From NCBI GenBank assembly GCA_036971615.1, contig JAYKKR010000002.1:2542001-2606000 (forward strand): a stretch of 64,000 nucleotides of DNA. Direction: 5' to 3'. Of the stretch, positions 45,445 to 56,971 are shown piece by piece. Position 1 is the stretch's first letter. Every line of letters starts with the position of its first letter. The position numbers and the translations under genes are program-made. A model generated the notes under the pieces. That model was given only the letters and a program-made list of their open reading frames with translations, did not search any database and was not told the origin of the DNA. This DNA comes from Amyloporia xantha (Eukaryota > Basidiomycota > Agaricomycetes > Polyporales > Adustoporiaceae).

Positions 45445-48400
45445 TCAGTCTCCGAGGTCCACAGCCGGTCCGACCGATATCTTGATCTTCTTGCTTGGTC
45501 TTGTCATGAGTTGCCCCGCATTCTTGCTGGATTTGCGTTTGAGCCCGCTTGCTCCATCTGGATGGACATGCGGGGCAAGTGCCTGCGGAAGTTGAGTCTC
45601 CTGTTGCGTCTGAGATGTTACATTTTCCTCGAGCACGTCTTCCCCTACTTTCTTCGCGCTCGTATCGGCTGGAGCTTCATTTTGAACCCTGCACCAGGAG
45701 CATTGTCAGAAATTCATGGAAAAGCGACACGAAACTGTACATATCAATGTCGACTTCTTGAGCAAGCTTCTTATGTGATTTGCGTCGTGGTTTCTACTTT
45801 GGCGTGAGTATACGCAGCTGTCCAGATGTATTTGTGAGGTCAAACCAGATCCGATAATCCAAGTATTCTCTTCTCGACTTCAGGATCGGGGTTAAAATAA
45901 TCTTGGTAGGCTTTCCCAGTGGCGGATGCTTGCACAAATACATGCTTTACTTTTTGCAAGGGTTTCAGGCGCTGTGAGCGTCTCGTCTTGGCCCCGGCTT
46001 TGGTCTTGCCTCTGTTGCCGCGCACGGTCGTCTCCAAGCCAAAGTCGTCCGTTTCTTTAGTCTCGCTTGTTATGAATCCTTCACGACGCGAGCGACCCTA
46101 CCATAAGAAAAACCGAAGGTGTAATGAAAATAGACTCCTACCTTCTGCTTCAAGCCTTTTGAATTGTTGACCGGCCACTACAGAGTCGCAGCCTGTACCA
46201 TTGCTTGGCATCAGAATTCGTGGGCACCCTGGGGGACATACCTATTATCTTTGTGAATGCAGAGAGGCCTTCTGGTTTACGAGTCTCATAGATCTTGATC
46301 GCTCTCCTGCACAGTAGATATGGGCATTGCCGTCGATACGATGTGTGAACGACGCCATACCTGAAAATCGCCAAATCCTTGAATCTAGCGATCATTCTGG
46401 GGTACAGATCATGCACCACGATCAGATCCCAATTTTCATCAGCTTTCACACGACAATCAAAGCAGATGAATGGATGTGGAATGCGTTTATCCTTAACAGA
46501 GTGGTAACCCATGCACCTTGTCGTAAAGTAGTGTCAGCTGCGCCCTCAGCGGTTGGTGTCCAGAATAGTTGCTCACCACATATGGAACCACCTTTTGCAC
46601 CCTCCGTCGCACATGTAAGAATCACAATCTTCCAACTGGAAAATCGTGCTCAACAAGGGCCAGCCGAAAAAGAACGAACACCCACGGCCACACCACACTC
46701 GCAGTCTAGCGTCCCCTCGCTTGGCATACACTCTTGTCCTTCGTCAGACGTGTTATCAGGTCCGACACCAGGCGCTGTTTGACCACCGTTCTGGTCAGAG
46801 CTTAAAAAGGAATGTATCGAATCTTCTGTGCTGGGAGGAACGACTTGCGTATCCGTATCTGTATGATGCCCCTTGACATCTCAAATATCGAGAGAAGAGA
46901 TAGGGACTCACCTAACATTTCACTGTCCTCTTCTCCTATGCACGCATGTACGATGAGATCTTGTACCATTTGCGTATCTATCGATTCCATAACCACGTCG
47001 AGACTTGAAGCGGCAGAAGGAACAATGTCTGACGGAGGTAGGGAGTTCTCTGGGGACCGAATTTGCCTCGTCTTGGATTTGCGGTACTTCGGTTGTGGCG
47101 TGGGAGACGGAGAAGATGAGGGAGAGGTCAATGGAGAAGGAGGAGCAATAGGAGACTCGATGACTTGTGTATGCTCCAGGAGTTGAGTTTGCAAGACATC
47201 CGCGGAACGGTGCTGTTTGCCTTGAGCCTGTTTGGCGAGTCATGGAACTAAGATGGAGTAGTAGGCACAAGGACAAACTCACCAGTTGTGCAATACGTTC
47301 CGGGACATCATCCTGTTTTCCAGCGTACTGTGCCTCTTTTTTCTGGAGACTATCACGGGAGCTCTGTTGCTTCTCTTCCTTGGAGAAGGGTATAATTTCT
47401 CCTTCATCGTCTCTTACCCCTATGGGGGCCAGGAACTCTACACCGGAATCATGGATCCTCCAACTTCCGAGCGATATACTTCCGTTGGAATCATCGGACC
47501 CTATCACCGCCGGCATATCATTGACTGAAAGCGAAATGAAAAATAGCACTTCGGTGCCAAACTCACCTTGGACATATTCAGGGTCTTCTTCGCCATCAGC
47601 ATCTGCATCGCATAATCCGTCATCTGCATCCCATGCCACACGTCTCTCCAAGGCATCTTCACGTTGGATCTGTACCTGCTGGAACCTCATTGCAGCTTCT
47701 TCAACTGGAGTCAGCGTGGGCACTGCATGAATGTGCCCAGTCGTTGTACCCAGGAACGGGGCATTGTTGTCCTCGCCTGAGGGTAAGTACCCGGATACTG
47801 AGGTCACACGGACATCAACTGCGTGATAACCGGTCTGCAACGAGCCAACACTGCATCGTTCGGGGACTTCGTTTTTGTCGTGTGTTGTAAAGAACCATCT
47901 GTCCTTCTTGGAATCTCCAGGACGAAAATGTGGAGGCTCATAATCGTCAGGAGTATGGTCGTAATAGAAGAGCTTGAAGGTAGCATAGCGCCTTTCTACG
48001 AATTTTTTTTGCGTAAGTAGCAACACGATAAGGATGGCTCAGGTGGCTTACTAGGCAAGGGGTCCATCTGTGTAGTGGCTTGGATGAGGTTCTTGATCAA
48101 GGCCTAGACAGCCCGTTCTAGACTCTCAGCCTGCAGATATGATGAAATAATGTACAAACCTTGAGACTTCTCTTTACTTCACCGAGAGTCGGCGCCCTTC
48201 CCTTAGTCGTAGCATCCGCCACTGGGTCATAAGTCTGTTTCGTACCAGACAGTGACAACTTCCGTAAATCAGCATCCAGCGACATAACAGGTACGGTGAT
48301 GTCTGTCCCGGGTATCTTGTAGTACTACGATTGATAAGCATACTCAGAGCAGTCCTCTTCGAATATGTAACGACGGGACACATACATTGAAGTTGAAGGT

Positions 48401-49135
48401 GTAAGCTTCAACGATACTAGGCGAGAAGCATCAAGGCGTTATTCCTAAAGAAATGACGACATATGTGCATACATACTTATTCGGGTCTTCGTTGTCCTAG
48501 TGAGATTTGCGTAAGAGCGACCACACTCTTGCTAGACAAGTGTTATCTTACCAGGTATATAGCAATTATAAAACTGCGAAGGTATTGTTTCTGAAGGGCA
48601 TCAAATATTCCATTCTCCTACTCAAAATTTAGTGTATGGAATACGGCTAAGAGGAATGTATTCACCAGGAGATCCAGAAGTTTGTCTGCTTCCTCCGTGA
48701 AACCACGGGTGACGGTCATAACTTTGAACCCGCTTACATTTCGGGGACCGTTATCAGATCCAAACGAGCTGTTTGACGTAATGGATGGCTGTGATGATAG
48801 GGATTCTGAACCGGAAGAGGTCAAATAGCCTGTAATGTTTCGGGGTCAATATGCACGTCTACGGGTCTAGACGCGACTGACTCTCGGAGAAATTATCAAC
48901 TGGTAGAAGATTCCTGAGGTCAATGCATAAGATGCCTGTGGTTTTTCATTCATATATGCGCAGAAAATTACCTTAAGTATGTGATACAGCCGAGGCCGGC
49001 TTTTAACAGGGTTTGTATGGATTGCAGACTCTGCTGTGAGGTCAAAGTTGCCTGAAAATACGTCAGCGTGACAGCGTAAAGACGCATTTTGTTATAGACC
49101 TGTGTCTGATCCGTTCTAGAACTCTGCGCCTGCAT
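45445..49135 (-). CDS. HOP1: Meiotic chromosome-axis HORMA-domain protein Hop1
   Basis: Hop1 builds the meiotic chromosome axis and promotes inter-homologue recombination. The start ATG at 49135 gives MQAQSSRTDQTQ; the next exon reads ATLTSQQSLQSIQTLLKAGL. HORMA-domain exons (about 47900-49135) include GFKVMTVTRGFTEEADKLL, FDALQKQYLRSFIIAIYL and RRYATFKLFYYDHTPDDYEPP, then VRVTSVSGYLPSG. An acidic linker follows. A PHD-like zinc module (CDSYMCDGGCKRWFHMW, then CMGYHSV) lies at about 46500-46640. A winged-helix region follows (NWDLIVVHDLYPRMIARFKD, FKRLEAE). The short stop at 45840 is bypassed by two 52-nt introns (45794-45845 and 45689-45740), giving LSDLKPRRKSHKK and a tail ending KKIKISVGPAVDLGD at 45445, possibly a closure motif. 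Confidence 0.92.
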
Positions 49136-49271
49136 GCTGATTATATGCGGAATAGGATGGAAAGCAAGAAGCAACAGGCACCTGCCGATCATTACAGGCA
49201 TTTGATTTCAAGCGGAGTTGCAAATTGAGACGCGTCTCGACGCGTCTCGCTCACATGCTTTCTCGTCAGTC
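49136..49271. promoter_or_regulatory. Shared divergent promoter of HOP1 and TRS23 with two ACGCGT boxes
   Basis: Only 136 bp separate the two start codons. Two ACGCGT sequences sit at 49230-49235 and 49240-49245 in the palindromic run GAGACGCGTCTCGACGCGTC. ACGCGT is the MluI cell-cycle box bound by MBF in yeasts; use here is inference. Confidence 0.6.
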
Positions 49272-49832
49272 ATGGCCATCTGGGGTCTTTGGGTAAGAGC
49301 GAATCTTCTCTGCTGCCTTGCATGCATTGAACTAGACATCCCAGGTCATTAACAAAGCTGGAGGTCTTGTTTATCAGCGGAACTTTGGAGGTCCTCAGTT
49401 GTAAACTGCCCTCGTCTATACAAATCTGACGACCGAGACAGATGGATTACCTCATCTGACCTCCAACGAGTACTTGGTACTTGCGGGTACACTGCATGGT
49501 ATCCATGCCATCACAAGCAGGCTGTCGCCAACGGGCTCAAGTTCCGGAGCGCAAACTATCTCCGGTGAGACCTTCAAATTGACAATCCTCCTTACTGCTA
49601 CAGGTAGGCTCTAGGTTAAGATGTCACGCTGCATAATTGTTTCATATAGCTGCTTCTAGGAACGAAATTTGTTCTATTGACGTCGCTGGTAGAACCTACA
49701 GCCGACACCGTGTTGCAGAAGGTGTACGAAGCATACGCGGACGCGGTCATGAAGAACCCATTCCACACTCCGGAAATGCCCATCCGCAGTGAAGGTTTTG
49801 ATACCCGGGTTACCGCCTTGCTTGGCTCATGA
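49272..49832 (+). CDS. TRS23: TRAPP complex subunit Trs23 (TRAPPC4)
   Basis: A core subunit of the TRAPP tethering complex, the Rab (Ypt1) exchange factor at the Golgi. The start ATG at 49272 gives MAIWGLW, interrupted by a GTAAGA intron, then VINKAGGLVYQRNFG. After a second intron comes DGLPHLTSNEYLVLAGTLHG and the next segment HAITSRLSP. The last exon reads GTKFVLLTSLVEPTADTVLQ and then KVYEAYADAVMKNPFHTPE, ending at TGA 49830-49832. The length (about 140 residues) and longin-like order match the family. All phases agree at the three introns. Confidence 0.92.
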
Positions 49833-49926
49833 CTTCGCTGTACCAATGCATCGTAGACAATCAGCTGTGGTGCTCGCCAGCCACAAATAACCATGTATTT
49901 TTCAGATCAATGTCCCGCTGTATATC

Positions 49927-51370
49927 TTGGCCTTCGCTGTAGCGTCTGTCGTGCGCCCCCAGAAGCTTGCTCTTTTATTTAGTGTGATGTCCAGTCGCCC
50001 GCCAATATACATGTCGATGATACTCCGGGCAGGATGCAGGACTGAGCGTGGATACATTCCGTTGGGACGTACGCGTCGGTGGCGTGGCGGGGATGTCATC
50101 GACACGCGACGCACTGCACTTCTCGAAGCAGCATTGACCGTACCAGCGTTCCATCTCTGGCTGTTTGCTTCAAAAACCTCCATACAGCGCATATTGTCTG
50201 AATCTCAATGCCCCGAAAATCTACCACCACAAGTATGTGCAGATAATATACTCAGTATTATGCAATTTCGCGGTGCAAAGCTCAAGGCTTTGCTCATAGC
50301 AGGACCCACCGCCTCGAAAGCCAAGTCTGCACTTCGCCAGACCTCTCACGCCGCAGTAACCCTGCAGAGTTTCGACACCCGAGCAGACCTTTCAGACCAC
50401 ATAGAAAATGACGACGGCGACGATGACGATGCAGCCGCCAATGGAGAAGATAAGTAAGAGCTCGTTCATTTCCAGGCCAACAAAACACCCGCATAGTCGC
50501 CTGACGATACTTCGTCGCACAGTGGCATGCTGGAAATGCTCAATATGCTTCAGGAATTTCAGAGTATGTCAATTCTGATCTGAATATTGTTCTTATTTCA
50601 TGCATGAATCTGGGCATTTGCTAACACCATTTCACATTAGAGCGCAAGGCAACGAAGACATCCACGCATTCTGCCGCATTCCAGAGCAAGAAATCTGCGC
50701 TGTTCACCGAAGCACGGAAGAACGCAGATGTGATAGTACGCGATGGCGTCGCATATATGTAGGTTTGAATGCATAATCTGACCTCCACATACTGACTGAC
50801 ATGTCACGCTCGAGTGTAGAGACGAATGTCTAGCGAAGATAGCTGACCTGAAGTCTCAAGAAACGTCTCAGGACAATCAGCTGAAAGACCTCTCGCTCAT
50901 GTGGAACAGTCACGACGTACACTATTCCACAGGGTACCTGCATACATAGAGTTTTGGCAGGCTAACTTCAGTCTCATTATCAGGAAACTGTCCACACGCT
51001 GCTGAAAAGCTATCCAGCACTCATCGAAGGCCTGTCGCATCGCAGGGCTGCGCAAATCAACGAAGCGAGTGTCATGCGTAAGCCACTATTTTGTCTGAGC
51101 GCAGATATCATTCCCCCTGAACGCAAAATTGGCATTATTTATCAGTGGAAGAGCACACAGTGGAGCGCCAAATATCTCGAAGAAGGCTTATATTGAATGC
51201 CAAGGCACGAATGGATGAGAATTTAGAAAAACAGAAGGTGGGCAACTTACTTCTGTCGATCACCTCCATTTTATGCCTGCTATTAATATGCATATACACA
51301 CTCTTCGGTACAGCTCGCGACCGATGCAACAGCCCTAATCAAGCATTACAAAGCTTTGTTACTTTCATGA
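49927..51370 (+). CDS. Coiled-coil protein, unknown function
   Basis: A long first exon (open from before 49927; in-frame ATGs at 49927 and 49987) ends in an Asp-rich stretch at a GTAAGA donor (about 50455). Later exons join in phase: GMLEMLNMLQEFQKRKATKT, SALFTEARKNADVIVRDGVA, DECLAKIADLKSQETSQDNQ, LIEGLSHRRAAQINEASVM, LEEHTVERQISRRRLILNAK and a last exon LATDATALIKHYKALLLS ending at TGA 51368-51370. The C-terminal 200 residues are strongly helical. I do not recognise the family; the layout recalls small meiotic or kinetochore coiled-coil proteins, but that is only a resemblance. The N-terminal part is uncertain. Confidence 0.6.
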
Positions 51371-51679
51371 ATCGATCGCCTTCGGCAGCTCGTGTTTTCC
51401 CAGGTATTTGCGGCAATTGTTCTTCCTAGCCTGTCCATGCAATTCGGACCTGTCTGTATTCTAATCTTCCTGTCCTAACATCAATACCCTTGTTGTTTTA
51501 AGTTCTGTTTCACTGTATCAATCAGTTCATTGTATCTGTGTTTTTGGCGTCTCCGGACATGTGCGCTTCACGCATCATATCCGAATTAGCTCCCTATAGA
51601 ACGGAAATAAATACAATGCTACATTTGGCGATCACGGCGATGTGGTAAAATTCCCTTCGGATCTCAAGTCCCATGCCTA
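51371..51679. other. Convergent intergenic region
   Basis: A 309-bp spacer between 3' ends. AAATAAA near 51607 could serve as a polyadenylation signal. No gene seen. Confidence 0.45.
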
Positions 51680-53101
51680 CTAGGCGAACGTTAGTGTGTA
51701 CTGCCGATATGAAAAAGACTCTATCCTCACAAGTTCGTCGTGTGAGAACGATCTTGTAGACATCTCTGAACGGAGACCAAGATATTCTGCCATGAAAACG
51801 CGAAGGATGAGATTCCAGCGGCGCATCGTAGGAATGTCCAAGGCAGTCACATCGTCCTGCAAAGAAGGATGCATTGATTTATCACAAAATAGGAGAATGA
51901 GTAACACAACCCACCTTGAGAGTGTGCCAAACTCGAGGAAATGGGCTCGCGATGACATGCAGGATACTGACACCCAGTTGCAGAAATGGTTTGTGGTCGT
52001 CCTCAATGCCCCCATAGCCTGCGACCTGGTTCCTTCGAGGGGCGAAGAAACTCTCCCAAGAACCGACGGCCTGTGTCTTATCCTCACCATACGCAAATGC
52101 TCCGCTCTCGCCTAATCTGCGCTCAGCGGATACCATCGCATCAAACAGCCAAGCTGTCTCCGGGAACCAAGACCGGATCCTTGGATTTGGGGCACCCAGC
52201 AGATCGAGAAGGATAAGATGCTCGATCATACCAAGTTCTGTTGTAAAGGAGGGTAGCAATCGCCGTTTGGTGTGTGGTGTGATGTAGGTGGTCGCCCACT
52301 TTTGCGCTAGATGTCTGCATTCATGGGCATGTGCTGACATAGACAATCGCATTGCGACTTCACGTACCTGGCGCCATATATCGAATCTGTAGCGGTCCAA
52401 TCCTTGAAGGCCTCCTCTCCGTCAAAGAACACGAGCTGTAAGGTTGTCTCAGCCACATCCTCATCGGCTTCTTCACCGTCCTCTAATCGTTGTTCACGTT
52501 CATCAAGCAGAGGGTCCAAGGCCTCCGCAAGGTCCAACATAAGGGCACATGGCGCCGCGGAATCTGTAGCGCCTACGAACTACTACCTCGTCATTCGCCT
52601 GCTCATTCTCACCTCAAGAGACGAGGAACTATCACGTACTTGGCTATTAGGATATGTAGGGAAAAACTTGCTGTCGAAATGGGCAGCTACTATGACTCGC
52701 CGAGTCGCAGATGGATCCTTGGTGGCAATGACGTTCGTGAAGCGTTTGGGCCCGTATGGTGTTTCGTCAGTGAAGCTATCTTCTTCGACATGCCAATTGA
52801 GACTCTTCAGTGTGGATACTATGTAGTCCTTCACATTTGTATTGTTCTCAGTATCAGGTGGACGTGGAATAAGTATTCTGGACAAATGTGACGATGGGTT
52901 CGAAGGGTCGATGTTCGAGACGGGGTCGGGATGGGATACCAGGGAAAGAATGTCATCGGAAGATAATTCAGTGAATTCACGCTCGCCGAGCCTGAACGCA
53001 TGGCCACCTAGCAAAAGACATCCGACAAGCAGACTGAAGAATACGCAGTCATAGAGGAATACACGAGCTCGACATGTCCGCACCCTATGACAGGCCGACA
53101 T
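51680..53101 (-). CDS. Glutaminyl-peptide cyclotransferase (M28-fold glutaminyl cyclase)
   Basis: It converts N-terminal Gln to pyroglutamate in the secretory pathway. The start ATG chosen at 53101 gives MSACHRVRTCRARVFLYDCV, followed by a hydrophobic span (FFSLLVGCLLLGGHAF) that acts as signal or anchor. Conserved elements are VIVAAHFDSKFFP, the zinc-ligand Asp in ATDSAAPCALML, LQLVFFDGEEAFKDW with the catalytic and zinc Glu pair, and GGIEDDHKPFLQLGVSILHV with ASPFPRVWHTLKDD holding the zinc His. The last exon ends YRQYTLTFA at 51680. An upstream in-frame ATG (53173) would add 24 residues before the hydrophobic segment and is less likely. The gene appears intact. Confidence 0.92.
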
Positions 53102-53382
53102 CAGGTATCGGTGAGCGACCGCCGCTACGGTCTCCGCGTCCCATGGGATGCAAGCGCCCAAACAATATCGCATACCTCGGAGTGTGAGCTAGTACTTGAC
53201 TGATGATGTACTCTCTAACCTGTAGCGTATCTTGGTCCCTCTCGATTCAGTTATGCGCCATTCCTTCCTCCGGGGTTAGATCGTCGGACATGCGCGCAGA
53301 CATGGATGTACTAGCTTATAATTTCATGTCATTTGTCGTCACTAAATTCGGGTTAGGGTTATATCATTTCCTCCTGACATCG
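53102..53382. promoter_or_regulatory. Divergent promoter of glutaminyl cyclase and histidine phosphatase
   Basis: A 281-bp spacer between the two chosen starts. A GGGTTAGGGTTATAT run at 53350-53364 is the only notable feature; it contains two GGGTTA units, the fungal telomere motif, but is too short to call a telomeric remnant. Confidence 0.45.
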
Positions 53383-54160
53383 ATGCCTCGAGTTGTCGCG
53401 CGGGTCTACATCGTTCGTCATGGCGAGACGAACGAGAACAGGCTTGGTGTCATGCAGGGGCAACTCGATACCAAGCTGAATACAGCAGGCATACAGCAGG
53501 CGCAGTTGGCTGCCGCCGCCTTAGAGCGAGTGCCGTTTCAGAAGGCATTCAGCAGTGATCTTCAAAGAGCTGCTCAGGTATGATTTCCCGTGGTCCATTT
53601 TCCTGTGGAAGGACTTATTCGATCTGAATGCGTGATAGACTGCAGAGATTATCCTTCAGAAGCATTCAGGCGTTGTGTTGGAAAAGCAAGAGGCGCTGAG
53701 GGAGAGAGTGGGTTATTTAGTTTGTGCCAATTTGATTGTCCCATCCTCATCTTTTGCGCAGCATCTAGGCGACTGGCAAGGCAAGGAGCTGGCTACGCGC
53801 GGGTCGGCTGCACCGGCAAATGCAGAGCCGTTGAGTGACTTCAGCCTACGGGCTGCTCGATGGTGGACAGACACCATCACGCAGTACGTCCAGTCACTCA
53901 AGATGCGAGAGGAAGCTCCTGCGTGTGTGCTGGTGGTATCGCACGGAGGCTACATTTCTAGATTGATTAGCGAATTAGTTTCATATGGCAGCGTGAAGTG
54001 TACAGAGGGAGTAGTGGTGAATGGGAAATGTTGGAACGCTTCGATTTCAGTCATAGATTTGTATGATGATGGACTGGGAGCATTAGTAACTTATTCAGAC
54101 ACTGCCCATCTGAAAGTAGATCTGGTCGAGACTAACGCAGATGTGATCACCGACCAGTAG
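53383..54160 (+). CDS. Histidine phosphatase of the phosphoglycerate mutase superfamily (TIGAR/PGAM-like)
   Basis: A small cytosolic phosphohydrolase family. The ATG at 53383 gives MPRVVARVYIVRHGETNENR, placing the phospho-acceptor RHGE motif at residues 11-14. LDTKLNTAGIQQAQLAAAAL and AFSSDLQRAAQ follow, then an intron at 53578 (GTATGA). Later come HLGDWQGKELATRG and the second catalytic His in CVLVVSHGGYISRLI. The C-terminus ends VETNADVITDQ at TAG 54158-54160. A longer upstream open frame (from 53203) is rejected as the start because the family begins just before RHG. Substrate unknown; fructose-2,6-bisphosphatase or general phosphatase activity are both possible. Shares a 281-bp divergent spacer with the cyclase gene. 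Confidence 0.9.
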
Positions 54161-54636
54161 ATTTTATAGAATACATATAAATGATTCAAGTTGCGGATCG
54201 GCATTTGTTGTATTGTAGCCACGGTGCGGACAGCGCAAGACAGTACGCTCATTAGTCTACATCTTCAATCATAAATATTCCGTCTGACACTGATCAAAGA
54301 ATCAACCATGAGAAATTGTTCAATGACCAGCAGACATAGTAAGCTCTGCAACTCACGTCGAGGGGTCAGAGATCGCATAACAAAACTCTTAAACATTACA
54401 AGACTCAGAAGAAAATGGAGACGCGATAAAACTAATTGGTACATCCAATACGCCGATAGCAACTCTTGATTTGTAGCAGGTCTGACGTCTACGTCAAATT
54501 GTCCGTCTTAATACTCGTGCTTTTGCTTTTGCCCTTGCCCTTCTTCTTTGACTTCTCGTACTGGTCCACCTCTGTGTTGGAGAGCAAGCTAACGCACAAA
54601 TGTGAGTACAATAGATGTAATAGCGAAAAGCCTTGC
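54161..54636. other. Convergent intergenic region
   Basis: Spacer between two 3' ends. A Lys-rich open stretch on the minus strand at 54480-54570 could be an extra last exon of the oxidase gene, reached through a GTAAGC donor at 54641; otherwise nothing is seen. Confidence 0.4.
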
Positions 54637-56971
54637 TTACTTCTGCAGTGCGTTATCATCTACAGCGGGACCGTTGCCTTCACCGACGATAATCTTAATG
54701 CCTTTACTCGGAATGCTATCAACGACGAGATACAACCACCCGGGACCTGGTGGATATACGCCGCCGTTGGGAGGTCCAGTGACAGTAAGTATTCGCTGAT
54801 CCTGGCTTACGGATACCCCCAGATGAACCAAGCGAGAATTGGCATGGACAGCATGAGTCACAAAGCCCAGATCCATGAGCACGACTGTGGTCTCTACTGA
54901 GCCGATTGAATCTCCTTGAAGTAGACAGGGTATGCTCACCTTTTACGTCCGCATCGACAGGTAATGACGAGGGCATATGCACTTCAAGTTGAATACTCTG
55001 ACCGAAGCCAAGTGTTTTCGGCACCCCACTAGTAATTTGAGGCCTCTCCAACGTCATGTACGGCGGTCGGAGCCATTCCACACGATACTCCGTACCATAC
55101 TCGATCTCACTTCGGTCGAGATTCGGGTTACTACCTGCAATCATGATGTCGCCATTAGGGGTCAATGTTGCTACTGAGTGGTACATCCTTGGAATATCGC
55201 TTTTCGGCATAGCTTCAGAGAAACGTTTCCCGTGAGGAGAAGAGGAGCTGTAGAGTAACGGCGATAAAACTGGATTGTCTGCATTCGACGAGCCGACTTG
55301 ATGGATGACGTTCCCGTAGCCAGAAATGCCAGAACCAGCACCATTTACTAGAACAATATCGCCTGTAGGTAGAAGGACTGCATCAGGCATGGTGCGTGCC
55401 TGGGGCATCTCTTCAGTCTGCCAACCTGCAGCTATGCCAACGTCTGTCAGTAGAAGTCGGGAACACTGTGTAGAGGCAGAATCTTGCGAGGTTATCTCAT
55501 AGCCAGCCTTGTGATCGTCAAGGGTAGAGCCGCCGCAGATGAGGACTTCCGGTGCGTAGTCCGCGGCTGGCGATAGAGGAAGCAGGAGAGCTGTGCCAGC
55601 CATTGGGTAGGTGACCCGCACTCCATTAGGAATTTGCGGCAGTCGACGTTCCGTGTTACTTTGCCAATCGTAGATCATAGCGTCCCGATTGGCTGCCATG
55701 AAAACGGTCCCATCCGGCAACGAGAATGCGATGGGAAACAAGTTGGCATTGAGAGTATCCACCAAGAAGGGAAGGTGTATTGCCAGCCCGTTTGAGCCAT
55801 GTATATCCTTTGGTGGCCAAAATTCGATTGTAGGATTGTTGACGGTAGAGTTGTTGATCCAACCACCTTTGAGGGAGCCTCCAATGATCATGGCGCTCCC
55901 ATCGGACACCCGCAGTACTGTGTTATACCAGCGAGGACTTGTAGTCCGGATGCGATCGTGACTTTCATAGAGCTTGCAACCATCCACGTTTTCCGAGTCG
56001 CATGGTTCAAAAATACGGATCGCTTGCAGACCATCTAGATCCCCGAAATCTGCTGCTGCGGTGTGATCTTCGACAACTGGATTACCACCGACATTGATCA
56101 GAGTGCCGTTGCTCAAGAACGTTCCACCTGCACAGAATGAATTAGACTGTACTGCAAGCGGCGTAATGGCATGCGTATTCAAGTTATAAAGCGCGGCCCA
56201 GGCAGGATGTCCATCGATAGTCAACGGATTATGTTCCACTTTGTCAATGACGATGGCATGAGAATCAGATATGACAGCCAGCTGCATCGCAGAGACTCCT
56301 GTATTACCCTTTTGTAAGAGTGTCCAGTTGGTTGCAATATCAGGTCCAGAAGCAGAAGCGAGATCAAACAGCGGTGGATACGATGAGATAGGCTGGGCAG
56401 ATGCGTCCAGGTTCGGACCAGAATAGGCACTGGGAAGTGAATGGGGACCTAGAGTCACGATTAGGGCATCCACGTCCATGTGCGACCCTTTAGAAGCGGC
56501 CCTTTTCTTGCCAGTGTTGACAATCTTCATGGTATGTTTACCTTGCTCCAGTTGGTAATTCCAGTAAATCCGCTGCTGCTGCACGGGAGCTGCACTCCAA
56601 GCGTCGACCTCCTTAATCATCTTGCCGTCAATATAAACCTGTGAGATACCGTGTCTTTGATCCTGATTGCCAAACCATTCGATTCCGGTGCCGGTGAAGC
56701 TGAACGTCATCGAAGCGCCGGGATCTGAAGTAGACCGCAGAGTCTTGTGCACGTACGCAGAAGAAAACGAGTCCGCCCACCGTCCTGTATAGTGTAGAAG
56801 CGGCGAGGACGAGTCGTAGCTTTTTGTCCCTGGGGCTACATAGTACGGTGTGAATGGGCCCGGGTTGGCAGAACCTGGCGTGACGACCCCATTCCAGGCA
56901 CTGTCAGCTGCACATGTTCCGAACAACGAGAGAGCTAGCGTCCAAAACAATAAGGCACGACTGGAAATCAT
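54637..56971 (-). CDS. Glyoxal oxidase / copper radical oxidase (AA5_1) with N-terminal beta-sandwich module
   Basis: A secreted enzyme oxidising small aldehydes to acids with release of H2O2 for peroxidases in wood decay. The start chosen at 56971 gives MISSRALLFWTLALSLFGTC, a signal peptide. Residues about 40-190 form an extra domain (LHYTGRWADSFSSAYVHKTL, SFTGTGIEWFGNQ, HGISQVYIDGKMI) resembling galactose-binding-like modules. The catalytic propeller then shows the Cys of NSFCAGGTFL and the Tyr of SPRWYNTVLR; these residues form the Cys-Tyr cofactor. Axial Tyr and His are in PRMYHSVATLTPNGDIMIAG, and the last His in GFVTHAVHANSRLVHL after the intron near 54890-54945. The last exon ends GPAVDDNALQK at 54637. 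An upstream ATG at 56998 is in frame but adds nine residues before the signal peptide. Confidence 0.92.

Noticed and set aside
53350..53364. GGGTTAGGGTTA as an interstitial telomere
   Set aside because: Only two units, inside a promoter spacer; too short to support.
53203..53382. 60-residue N-terminal extension of the histidine phosphatase
   Set aside because: Family members begin directly before the RHG motif and the extension has no targeting character.
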